Positions 1-6,895 of a DNA stretch of 6,999 bases are shown here, piece after piece. The notes beneath the pieces were generated by a model that ran no database searches, was not told the origin of the DNA, and saw only the letters and a list, made by a program, of their open reading frames with translations. The DNA is taken from assembly GCA_021443045.1 (NCBI GenBank), contig JABUUT010000070.1:14778-21776 (forward strand), read 5' to 3'. The stretch's first letter is position 1. The number at the start of each line of letters is the position of its first letter. This stretch comes from Fibrobacteraceae bacterium (GTDB lineage: Bacteria; Fibrobacterota; Fibrobacteria; Fibrobacterales; Fibrobacteraceae). Both the position numbers and the translations under genes were made by a program.

Positions 1-56
1 TGCAGGACATCCACATCTCTGTGCAGATGCCTAAGGCCAAGGAAGCAGCCAAGTAA
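1..56 (+). CDS. C-terminal end of an unidentified protein (partial)
   Basis: An open frame enters at the left edge (first complete codon at 3) and ends with TAA at 54-56. The visible tail is QDIHISVQMPKAKEAAK, a short hydrophobic strand followed by a lysine- and alanine-rich end. It is accepted as a real gene end because a strong rho-independent terminator of the same orientation begins 18 bases after the stop. Seventeen residues are too few to name the family. The strand-then-basic-tail pattern vaguely recalls the ends of Hsp20-type small heat shock proteins, but this is only a resemblance. The gene converges on hisD from the other strand. Confidence 0.6.
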   Translation, partial: QDIHISVQMPKAKEAAK

Positions 57-74
57 GGCTTATTGAATATACAG

Positions 75-108
75 AAAACTCCGCGAAATTCATCGCGGAG
101 TTTTTTTT
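75..108 (+). terminator. Rho-independent terminator of the left-edge gene, possibly bidirectional
   Basis: Bases 75-86 (AAAACTCCGCGA) pair perfectly with 93-104 (TCGCGGAGTTTT), giving a 12-bp stem around a 6-base loop (AATTCA). A run of eight T starts at 101, so the outer A-T pairs overlap the T tract. The GC-rich core followed by T is typical for termination of the + strand gene ending at 56. On the minus strand the same stem is followed by only four T, so it could also end the convergent hisD transcript, but less efficiently. No other hairpin is visible between the hisD stop and this stem. Confidence 0.92.
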
Positions 109-162
109 GTAACAAAAGTAAGCTACATTCAATTTTCAGAGTTGCCCATATAAAGTTCCCTA

Positions 163-1452
163 CTACAATCTTTTAAGCACAGCCTGGGCGTGGTGGTAAA
201 AGCCTTCTTCCATAGCCACTGTGGCAATGGCCTTGGCGTTCTTCTTTATGGCCTTTTCACTGTATCGAACAATGCTCATGCGTTTTAGAAAATCGTAAAC
301 ACCAAGAGGACTAAAGAAACGTCCCGTGCCATTTGTTGGTAGCACATGGTTGGGGCCAGCAAAGTAATCTCCCACCGGTTCGCTGCTCCATGGCCCAATG
401 AACACGGCACCTGCATTTTCTATCTGGGCAGCCATAGATTCGGCTTCACTCGTCATGACTTCCAAATGTTCTGGAGCAATGCGGTTGGCAATGGCTACTC
501 CATCGAACCAGTCTTTAACCACCAAAATGCGGCCAAAGTTGTCTAGCACTTTTTTCAGCAGTTCACGCTTCGGGGAATTTTCCACCTGTTCGTCTACACA
601 GGCCGAAATCATCTTTGCAGTTTCCATGTTGTCTGTAATGCAAATGGCGGCTTCAAAACCGGAGCCATGTTCCGCCTGGCTTAAAAGGTCGGCAGCCACA
701 AAGTCGGCATCGCAAGCGCTATCGGCCATAACCAACACTTCTGAAGGTCCTGCCACCATATCGATATCCACCACACCAAAAACTTCTTTTTTAGCGATGG
801 CCGCAAAAACATTTCCTGGGCCAACAATTTTATCAACCCGTTCTACAATGGTTTTGCCCTTGGCATCTTTAGCTCCGTATGCAAGCATAGCCACGGCCTG
901 AGCACCACCAATATGGTACACTTCCTTTATACCTAATTCCATTAGCACAAAAGCCACAGCAGGGTTAATCTCATCTTTAATAGGAGTAACCACCACAATA
1001 TCTTCTACCCCAGCCACAAGGGCAGGAACAGCATTCATAATCACAGTGCTGGGGTACACGCCGGCTCCACCAGGAACATAAAGGCCCACCCGCTTCATAG
1101 GCCGAATCCTCTGCCCCAGAACAACGCCATCTTGAGCTTCCATAAGCCAAGATTCTTCCATCTGGTTCTTATGAAAATCACGCACATTCTTTATGGCTGT
1201 TCTAAGAGCCTTGCGAAGGGCGGGGCCTGCTTTTGCAGCTGACTTTGCAATGGATGCGTCGGTCACACGCAAGGTTTTTCCGGTCAAGCCATCAAATTTT
1301 TGTGCATATTCCAAGGCGGCAGCGTAGCCACGCTTTTTTACATCAGCCAAAATGGCCATTACTTTATCGTGAATTTCCTTGCTGGGAGCCACTTCTCTGG
1401 AGCAAAGTCTTTCAATTTCTGCAGATTTTGGATTTACCTTGACAATTTCCAT
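163..1452 (-). CDS. hisD: Histidinol dehydrogenase
   Basis: This cytoplasmic zinc enzyme oxidises L-histidinol to L-histidine in two NAD-dependent steps, the end of histidine synthesis. The 429-residue length is normal for the family and the protein looks intact. Visible family motifs are the glycine-rich VGLYVPGGAGVYPS (122-135), GPGN (211-214), VAGPSE (233-238), SQAEHG (258-263), APEHLE (326-331) and PVGDYFAGPNH (359-369). By correspondence with the E. coli enzyme, the zinc ligands would be Gln259, His262, Asp362 and His421, and the catalytic pair Glu328-His329; all are present. The ATG at 1452 has a good ribosome-binding site (AAAGGAAG, 1459-1466) and follows the cimA stop by 3 bases, so translation is probably coupled to cimA. 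No other his gene is visible, so hisD is separated from at least its immediate pathway partners. The stop codon is TAG. Confidence 0.97.
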   Translation of the reverse strand: MEIVKVNPKSAEIERLCSREVAPSKEIHDKVMAILADVKKRGYAAALEYAQKFDGLTGKTLRVTDASIAKSAAKAGPALRKALRTAIKNVRDFHKNQMEESWLMEAQDGVVLGQRIRPMKRVGLYVPGGAGVYPSTVIMNAVPALVAGVEDIVVVTPIKDEINPAVAFVLMELGIKEVYHIGGAQAVAMLAYGAKDAKGKTIVERVDKIVGPGNVFAAIAKKEVFGVVDIDMVAGPSEVLVMADSACDADFVAADLLSQAEHGSGFEAAICITDNMETAKMISACVDEQVENSPKRELLKKVLDNFGRILVVKDWFDGVAIANRIAPEHLEVMTSEAESMAAQIENAGAVFIGPWSSEPVGDYFAGPNHVLPTNGTGRFFSPLGVYDFLKRMSIVRYSEKAIKKNAKAIATVAMEEGFYHHAQAVLKRL

Positions 1453-1455
1453 TTT

Positions 1456-3180
1456 TTACTTCCTTTTACCCATCTTTGTATTACTCAATGCAGGTTTAGA
1501 AATGTCTGCCGCACGCTTTATTTGGCGAGCCGTGAGAGCAACAGAACCATGAGAGTCCGTTTCCTCATCCACTTCAGTTGGTTTAATAACCAGTTTTTTA
1601 CTTTGTCCCGCAATCACCTTATTTTCTTTTAAAATCTTGTAGCAAAGACCATCGACCAAGGCAAGCCAAGAAGCTTCAATAATGTTAGGGCTTACCCCAG
1701 CCACATTCCAACTTTCCTTCTCGTCGCCAAAGGTGGTCCACACCCGCACCGCAGCATCACTGGCCACATTGCTACCCAGCACGCGAACCTTAAAATCGTC
1801 TAAACGAACCTTGGCCATGTATGGGAAAAACGGAACAAGGGCCTTGCGGAGAGCAGCATCCAACGCATTCACAGGCCCATCTCCTTCAGAAACCTGATGG
1901 CTTATTTTATCACCAATTTGGAGTTTAACAGTGGCTTGAGAAACAGAAACCCCCTGGGGAGTCTTATCTTCAATTACACGGTAGTTGAGCACTCTGAATG
2001 GTTCCTGGAACATGCCCAAATGACGATACACCAGCATTTTAAAACTGCCTTCGGCGCTGTCGTAATGCCATCCCGAATTTTCACGTTCCTTAATTACCGA
2101 AAGAAGACTCTTGACCACAGGATCTTTTTTATCAATACCAGGCTTCAGCACCTTCAGTTTTTCCACAACCAAAGAACCTCCTGCCTGATCGCTGGTAACA
2201 AAAACACGATCGTTACCTACCACATGGGGGTCAATATGTTCAAAGCTGCGAGAAACCTTCATAACCCCATCAATATGGGCACCGCCCTTGTGGGCAAAAG
2301 CGGCATCACCTACGTAAGGAGCACGAACATCGCTTGGCAAATTTGCAATTTGGTCAATTCGAACACTGAGCTGGCGAAGACCCGAAAGTTTCTTGGATGC
2401 AAAGAAAGAGGCATTCATCTTCAACTTGAGGTTTGCCATAATAGTGGTAAGATTTGCATTACCTGTACGTTCACCATAGCCATTCACCACGCCCTGCACC
2501 ATGGAGGCACCGGCCTTAACAGCATAAAGACTATTGGACACCGCCAAGCCAGAGTCGTTGTGCACATGAATGCCCAGAGGCACCGAAATACGAGCCCGAA
2601 CTTGATCAAAAATGTCTTGCAGTTCCCAAGGCATGGTTCCGCCATTGGTATCGCAAAGAACTATAAAATCGGCGCCACCCAATTCGGCAGCCTTCAACGT
2701 TTCTACAGCATATTCTGGATTGGCCTTGAAGCCGTCAAAAAAATGCTCCGCATCGTAAATAACTTCTTCGGAATGTTCCTTCAAAAATTCAACAGAAGAC
2801 TGGATCATATCCAGATTTTCTTCCAAGGTTGTGCGAATAACCTCGGTAACATGAAGATCCCAGCTCTTGCCAAAAATGGTTTTTACGGGCGCCCCACTCT
2901 TTACCAAAGCCAGCAGAAGAGGATCCCTTTCTGGTAAAATTTTAGGGCGGCGCGTGCTACCAAAAGCACAAATTTTGGCATGCTTCAATTTAAGGTCTTT
3001 AACCTTTTCAAAGAATTCTTCATCAGTTGGGTTGCTTGGATTAGGCCAGCCCCCTTCAATGTAGTCAAAGCCAAAAGAATCCAGAAGACGAGTAATCTGA
3101 AGCTTATCAGCCAAGGAATAGCTTATCTTGCGATCTTGATTGCCATCGCGCAGCGTTGTGTCATATAAAAAGACTTTCAT
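1456..3180 (-). CDS. cimA: (R)-citramalate synthase
   Basis: A DRE-TIM metallolyase expected to condense pyruvate with acetyl-CoA to (R)-citramalate, giving 2-oxobutyrate for isoleucine without threonine. The N-terminal HMGL-like barrel (about 1-270) shows YDTTLRDGNQ (6-15; Arg11 and metal-binding Asp12), IEGGWPNPSNP (41-51), FGSTRRP (73-79), DAEHFFDG (143-150), the metal-binding HVH (205-207) and GYGERTGN (234-241). The IEGGWP and GSTRRP motifs favour the CimA group over 2-isopropylmalate or homocitrate synthases. Residues about 410-520 form the LeuA-type dimerisation and allosteric domain, so feedback by isoleucine is plausible. At 574 residues it is longer than most CimA proteins; the surplus is a basic, low-complexity tail from about 528. 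The ATG at 3180 is secure: an in-frame TAA lies 9 bases upstream (3190-3192), and the active-site motif starts at residue 6. No Shine-Dalgarno sequence is visible. hisD follows 3 bases after the stop. Confidence 0.93.
   Translation of the reverse strand: MKVFLYDTTLRDGNQDRKISYSLADKLQITRLLDSFGFDYIEGGWPNPSNPTDEEFFEKVKDLKLKHAKICAFGSTRRPKILPERDPLLLALVKSGAPVKTIFGKSWDLHVTEVIRTTLEENLDMIQSSVEFLKEHSEEVIYDAEHFFDGFKANPEYAVETLKAAELGGADFIVLCDTNGGTMPWELQDIFDQVRARISVPLGIHVHNDSGLAVSNSLYAVKAGASMVQGVVNGYGERTGNANLTTIMANLKLKMNASFFASKKLSGLRQLSVRIDQIANLPSDVRAPYVGDAAFAHKGGAHIDGVMKVSRSFEHIDPHVVGNDRVFVTSDQAGGSLVVEKLKVLKPGIDKKDPVVKSLLSVIKERENSGWHYDSAEGSFKMLVYRHLGMFQEPFRVLNYRVIEDKTPQGVSVSQATVKLQIGDKISHQVSEGDGPVNALDAALRKALVPFFPYMAKVRLDDFKVRVLGSNVASDAAVRVWTTFGDEKESWNVAGVSPNIIEASWLALVDGLCYKILKENKVIAGQSKKLVIKPTEVDEETDSHGSVALTARQIKRAADISKPALSNTKMGKRK
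1459..1466 (-). promoter_or_regulatory. Ribosome-binding site of hisD inside the cimA 3' end
   Basis: On the minus strand AAAGGAAG precedes the hisD ATG with 6 bases between. It lies within the last sense codons of cimA, just before the cimA TAA. A ribosome finishing cimA would therefore stand directly on this site, which fits translational coupling or re-initiation. It also fixes the hisD start at 1452. Confidence 0.75.
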
Positions 3181-3198
3181 GTCTAAAATTTAGAAAAA

Positions 3199-3231
3199 TT
3201 TAGGAACACCCCAACTTTAGGACACCTCCAA
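3199..3231. repeat. Two near-identical 16-base direct repeats upstream of cimA
   Basis: On the + strand TTTAGGAACACCCCAA (3199-3214) is followed after one base (C3215) by TTTAGGACACCTCCAA (3216-3231). The copies differ by one inserted A in the first and one inserted T in the second, and repeat with a 17-base period. They fill much of the 63-base gap between the upstream GH43 gene and cimA, 19 to 51 bases from the cimA ATG. The placement would suit a tandem operator site or part of the cimA promoter and leader, but a chance tandem duplication is equally possible. No convincing -35/-10 pair and no GC-rich terminator stem is seen in this gap; on the minus strand only a weak AAAAA/TTTTT stem follows the GH43 stop. 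Confidence 0.5.
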
Positions 3232-3243
3232 AAATTCATTTTT

Positions 3244-4827
3244 TTACGGTCGTTGCAGAACCCTGATATAGGATTTAATTCCTCTAGGAACAGCAATCTT
3301 TACTGTTTTTTGAAAACTGCATTCTTGCCTAAAAATCACCTGCCCCAGTGCATCCAACACAAAAACACTATAATAGCCGGGTTTGTCAAAATCGATTTGA
3401 TAACCTAAATCTACTTTTTTAACTCTCGCACCCCGCCAATTTTGCATACCTAGCACAGAAGGAACTTCGTCAAGCTTTTTTAACTGGATTTTCTGATTGT
3501 CAGTTCCAGAACGAACCCATGCAATAAGAGGCATGCCAGAATCCTTAGAAACATTCAGGATATCCCCCACAAAATCGTTTTCGTAGTCCACATAAAAATG
3601 ATAACCCTTGGCAACGGATGCATTTTCTAGACGAATCTCCATGGAGGATTCCTGAGTACGAATGGTATCCAGCAGATTAAGGTTTTTTACACCAATAAAT
3701 CGACCCGATTTCTTGTTTTGAATGGTATAATGGCGAGGTGTTTTACCATGTTTAACAATCCAGAGTTCGTCGTCACCACCGGTGGCAGCAACTTGGGTAA
3801 CAACATTGTTTTTGTCGACTAAATTTAAATTGCTGTGGCTAACAGTTAACTTATACAAACCTTCTTCCACCAAAGCGTTATTTACTTTATCAGGCCCTGC
3901 AGCAGTTCGCTTAATAGGAGTAATGTTTCCGTCACGGTCATAGTAAAGGTAGTCCACATTCACCGAACGACGGTAAGTCCAGCCCCCCGGAGCCGTAGCA
4001 CCATGATAAATAAAATACCAGTTGCCCAGATAGCGAATAATGGCTTGGTGGTTGGTTTCGGAATTATCCAATTTGGCATTAATCACTCCCTTTGATGTCC
4101 AGGGTCCAGACAAATTATCACTCATAGAATAATTTGTTGTAGATGGGTAACCAGAAGCATAGCTAAAATAATAGTGTCCACGGTATTTATGAACCCAGGG
4201 AGCTTCAAAGAAGGCCTTTTCGCTCACCACTTCGGGCTTTCCGTCCAGCTCAATCATATTGGGTTTCAGCTTAACCCGGCGGCAGGCACTCCAGGACCCC
4301 CAATACATCCAAATATCATCCCCATCAAAGAAAATGGCTGGGTCAATATTCAAGGCCACATCATTTTCGGTAAAATCCGTAATTAGGGGTTGCCCTAAGG
4401 CATCTACCCATGGGCCGCTAGGGTGGTCGGCCACAGCAACGCCAATGGCAAAGCCTTCATCCTCTTTAATGGTTGCATGGTGAACGGCCACATACCAATA
4501 GAACTTTCCGTTATAGTATTCGCAATGCCCCGCAAATGCACTGGCATCGGCCCACTTGAAGGTTTTGTAACTCAGTACGGCTCCATAATCGTGGTAGTTT
4601 TCCATGTCATCGGTTACAAACACATGCCAGTCGTTCATCAAAAAGAACTTGTTATTGTTCCCCGACGGTCCCTGCTCATCGTGGCCCGTAAAAATGAACA
4701 AGCTATCGTGATAAACTGTGGCCGCCGCATCGGCGGTGTACAATTCTGTGGTAATGGGGTTTGCTGAAAAAGCAAGCGAAATACCCCCCACCAAGGCTCC
4801 AATAGCCAATCTATTGATTCTACCCAT
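3244..4827 (-). CDS. Secreted GH43 glycosidase, XynD/arabinofuranosidase-like, with ricin-type trefoil and C-terminal tail domain
   Basis: Predicted extracellular hemicellulase, most likely removing arabinose (or xylose) from arabinoxylan-type chains. Residues 1-22 form a signal peptide, cleaved after AFSA. The GH43 five-bladed propeller spans about 27-308, with YTADAAATVYHD (30-41), FTGHDE (46-51), NDWHVF (65-70), NIDPAIF (160-166), FFEAPWVHK (206-214) and NHQAI (259-263). Expected catalytic residues are base Asp33, pKa-setting Asp162 and acid Glu208; all are present. The TGHDE and NDWHV stretches resemble XynD-type arabinoxylan arabinofuranohydrolases and related beta-xylosidases; the sequence alone does not settle the substrate. 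Residues about 315-452 look like a ricin-type beta-trefoil (LYKLTVSHSNLNLVD, ELWIV, NKKSGRFIGV, NQKIQLKKL), probably a sugar-binding module. Residues about 465-527 match the tail of the upstream GH43 gene. The base motif reads ADA instead of the usual ADP. The ATG at 4827 has GGAG 6 bases upstream and lies 19 bases after the previous stop, so the two GH43 genes are probably one transcript. Confidence 0.88.
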   Translation of the reverse strand: MGRINRLAIGALVGGISLAFSANPITTELYTADAAATVYHDSLFIFTGHDEQGPSGNNNKFFLMNDWHVFVTDDMENYHDYGAVLSYKTFKWADASAFAGHCEYYNGKFYWYVAVHHATIKEDEGFAIGVAVADHPSGPWVDALGQPLITDFTENDVALNIDPAIFFDGDDIWMYWGSWSACRRVKLKPNMIELDGKPEVVSEKAFFEAPWVHKYRGHYYFSYASGYPSTTNYSMSDNLSGPWTSKGVINAKLDNSETNHQAIIRYLGNWYFIYHGATAPGGWTYRRSVNVDYLYYDRDGNITPIKRTAAGPDKVNNALVEEGLYKLTVSHSNLNLVDKNNVVTQVAATGGDDELWIVKHGKTPRHYTIQNKKSGRFIGVKNLNLLDTIRTQESSMEIRLENASVAKGYHFYVDYENDFVGDILNVSKDSGMPLIAWVRSGTDNQKIQLKKLDEVPSVLGMQNWRGARVKKVDLGYQIDFDKPGYYSVFVLDALGQVIFRQECSFQKTVKIAVPRGIKSYIRVLQRP

Positions 4828-4833
4828 ATAACA

Positions 4834-4837
4834 CTCC
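4834..4837 (-). promoter_or_regulatory. Ribosome-binding site of the second GH43 gene
   Basis: GGAG on the minus strand, in the context CGGAGTG, lies 6 bases before the ATG at 4827 within the 19-base gap between the two GH43 genes. It supports this start and separate initiation on a shared transcript. Confidence 0.65.
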
Positions 4838-4846
4838 GATCATAAA

Positions 4847-6865
4847 TTATTTACGGGAAACAACCTTTACAAACATTTTTTTGTCTGCTGGAGCAGCAAT
4901 GCGTACAGAGCCTTCAAAGAAGCCTGTTTTTTTAACAATCTTTTGACCCAGGGCATCAAATACATACACGGAATAGTTGCCAGGCCTTGCAAAATCCACC
5001 CGAAAAGCTCCATCCATTTTACGCACAGTGTAGGGATCGTCATAAGTAATGCCAGCCAATTCAAGCGGGGTTGTGCTAGAATCAGAATCCACGAACATAA
5101 GATTGCCCACAAGAACCTCGCCGCTTATGCCTGCACCCGTAATGTAAATATCTTCTACACCCTTCTTGGTTGTTAGAGCAGAACATTCCACCACATTCCA
5201 CCCAGCAGCATCCCTGGTAGCGGATTCCGCATCCTTTAAATCGCAAGTTGAAACTACAGAGCCACCCTTGCCACCAAGGCGAAGTTCCAGTTTACCACTA
5301 CCATTCTTCACCTGAACCTTCACCTTTTCTGTTTTTATGCTGTCCATAACAACATTTTCAAACAGAGCATAGCCACCGTCTTTTATGGCCATTTCATCTT
5401 TATCCGTCAATCGAATTTTTATGCCATTGTCAAAGCCATTGCCAGGAAGGCTATCGCGAATAACACGCAAAAAATCAATGCGGTCCAGTTCGGCAAAATT
5501 CTGGTCTGGCTCCACCTCAATAAAATTGCCGCCCCGCTTAAGAACTGTAGGAATCATAACCACCGAACTTTCAGGAAACTTGCCCCAGGCTCCAGTCAGC
5601 GGAAGCTTTACCGTTTGCATCTTTCCATTAACTGTGATTTTGTGGGTGGCATCCGCATCACCTCCATTGGCATAACGGTAGCGCATTATATAGTTACCGG
5701 CCTGAGGAATATTCATGGGAAGCCGAATTTTACTACCTGCCGTATTAATGTAACCTACATATTCACCGTTGGAAGCATCATTGGTGTAGTTGAACGTAAT
5801 GTCTCCCGACACCGCACGAGTCACAATGCCATGTTCCGCCTCGGCACTCAGATAACGACCCAAGAAAGGCTGCCCCATTTCGGGCCAGTTGTCGTCGGTA
5901 AACACCAGGTCGCGAACATGAATGTGGTTAAACTTGTCACCGGTCAAATCATAGTAATGGTGAACAAAGCGGATTCGGTTTAAGTCTTTAAAAGCCTCGC
6001 CACCACCAGGGCCCACATAACGGCTGTAACGCTGCATTAAAATGGTGCCACCACCGCTATTCAGCTCCTTGCCACTACGGTCTTTATAGGTTCCATTCAC
6101 CTTATCAGCGCGGCCCATGGCCGTTTTGTATGTTGTCTGTTCTATTTCATCGCCCTGTTTGCAACAAACATCCCATGCGGTAAATAAAAAATACTGGCCA
6201 CCATGTTCAATAAGGCTAGGCCCCTCAATGCCGCTACCATTGCGGGTAGCAATCATGTAGTTGTTCTTATCGTCTAAAGCAAGCTTACCCGTATTTCCAT
6301 CAAGCTTAACAAGTCGAATGCCGCCAGCATTCCAGGAGCCAAAGGTCATCCAATACTCCCCTTCCACCGTTTTTACCACGTCGGCATCAATGGCATTGTA
6401 GTTGTTGGTATTGGTGGTGCGAACGATTTCTCCTTTATCGGTCCAGCCAGCGGATGGATTTGAAAGAGACATGCTGGAATTGGTTGCCAGTCCGATTGCG
6501 GAAGTTCTTTTACCAAAAACGGATCCGCAATAGAAGATACCGTATTGTCCATCCATCTGAAAAATATCTGGAGCCCAAATGCCATCATGCTTGCCACCTA
6601 CGGCCTGATGCAGCCAGTTGTCCCAGCCAGACGCATCGCCAAGAGCCCTGCCCTTGGATGCCCATGTTACCATATCTTCGGAGCTCCACATGGCCAAATC
6701 GTTGTTGGTGGACATTAGAATGTAGCCATCCTCCGTACGCATCATAGACGGGTCATGCCCCTGCTGGCGCACATCCTTGGCATACCAATCTGCCGCAAAA
6801 GCGCCACAGAAAGCCCCCATAAACAACGTGAAAGAAACCCACCTACCTAAAGCAGTGTCCATCAT
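4847..6865 (-). CDS. Secreted GH43 arabinanase-like enzyme with two CBM6/35-type domains and C-terminal tail domain
   Basis: Predicted extracellular arabinan endo-1,5-alpha-L-arabinosidase or close relative, acting on arabinan of pectin or on arabinose-rich side chains. Residues count from the ATG at 6865 (672 residues). Residues 1-24 are a signal peptide, cleaved after AFA. The GH43 propeller (about 27-335) shows GHDPSMM (36-42, base Asp38), WAPDIF (97-102), NAIDADVV (157-164, Asp160), FGSWNAGGIRLVKLD (175-189), GIEGPSL (212-218, acid Glu214), FTAWDVCCK (228-236) and VHHYYD (301-306). The WDVCCK and FGSWNAGGI segments are characteristic of the arabinanase branch. Residues about 338-468 (SAEAEHG ... 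LDRIDF) look like a CBM35/CBM6 module, and about 478-593 (LELRLGG ... DIYITG) like a second, CBM6/CBM4-type one. Residues 601-672 are a basic tail domain shared with the downstream GH43. An in-frame TTG at 6871 would add two residues, but it is only 3 bases from the ribosome-binding site; the ATG at 6865 is 9 bases away and preferred. A second ATG at 6862 is possible. Confidence 0.88.
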   Translation of the reverse strand: MMDTALGRWVSFTLFMGAFCGAFAADWYAKDVRQQGHDPSMMRTEDGYILMSTNNDLAMWSSEDMVTWASKGRALGDASGWDNWLHQAVGGKHDGIWAPDIFQMDGQYGIFYCGSVFGKRTSAIGLATNSSMSLSNPSAGWTDKGEIVRTTNTNNYNAIDADVVKTVEGEYWMTFGSWNAGGIRLVKLDGNTGKLALDDKNNYMIATRNGSGIEGPSLIEHGGQYFLFTAWDVCCKQGDEIEQTTYKTAMGRADKVNGTYKDRSGKELNSGGGTILMQRYSRYVGPGGGEAFKDLNRIRFVHHYYDLTGDKFNHIHVRDLVFTDDNWPEMGQPFLGRYLSAEAEHGIVTRAVSGDITFNYTNDASNGEYVGYINTAGSKIRLPMNIPQAGNYIMRYRYANGGDADATHKITVNGKMQTVKLPLTGAWGKFPESSVVMIPTVLKRGGNFIEVEPDQNFAELDRIDFLRVIRDSLPGNGFDNGIKIRLTDKDEMAIKDGGYALFENVVMDSIKTEKVKVQVKNGSGKLELRLGGKGGSVVSTCDLKDAESATRDAAGWNVVECSALTTKKGVEDIYITGAGISGEVLVGNLMFVDSDSSTTPLELAGITYDDPYTVRKMDGAFRVDFARPGNYSVYVFDALGQKIVKKTGFFEGSVRIAAPADKKMFVKVVSRK

Positions 6866-6874
6866 ACCCAAATT

Positions 6875-6882
6875 CTCCTTTT
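6875..6882 (-). promoter_or_regulatory. Ribosome-binding site deciding the arabinanase-like gene start
   Basis: AAAAGGAG on the minus strand. Three candidate starts follow: TTG 3 bases away (6871), ATG 9 bases away (6865) and ATG 12 bases away (6862). The spacing favours the ATG at 6865. This is the strongest Shine-Dalgarno match in the window. Confidence 0.75.
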
Positions 6883-6895
6883 GACCAAGAATCCC

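Noticed and set aside
398..901. 167-codon + strand open frame opposite hisD
   Set aside because: It overlaps the conserved core of hisD, has a serine-rich composition without domain features, and has no start context; a shadow frame.
1897..2937. 346-codon open frame on the + strand, antisense to cimA
   Set aside because: It lies wholly inside the well-supported cimA gene. The translation has no recognisable motif and is unusually rich in His and Asn, as expected from reading a real gene's opposite strand.
3181..3243. Intrinsic terminator between the second GH43 gene and cimA
   Set aside because: Only an A/T-only 5-bp stem with a 4-base loop and 3-5-bp pairings are present; no GC-rich stem followed by T is seen, so an end of transcription here cannot be claimed.
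6794..6865. Lipoprotein signal in the arabinanase-like protein, because of Cys20 in the hydrophobic stretch
   Set aside because: The residues before the cysteine (M-G-A-F) do not fit a lipobox, and a normal signal peptidase I site (AFA, then AD) follows four residues later.
6866..6871. TTG at 6871 as start of the arabinanase-like gene
   Set aside because: Only 3 bases separate it from the ribosome-binding site, while the ATG at 6865 has a 9-base spacing and leaves an intact signal peptide.
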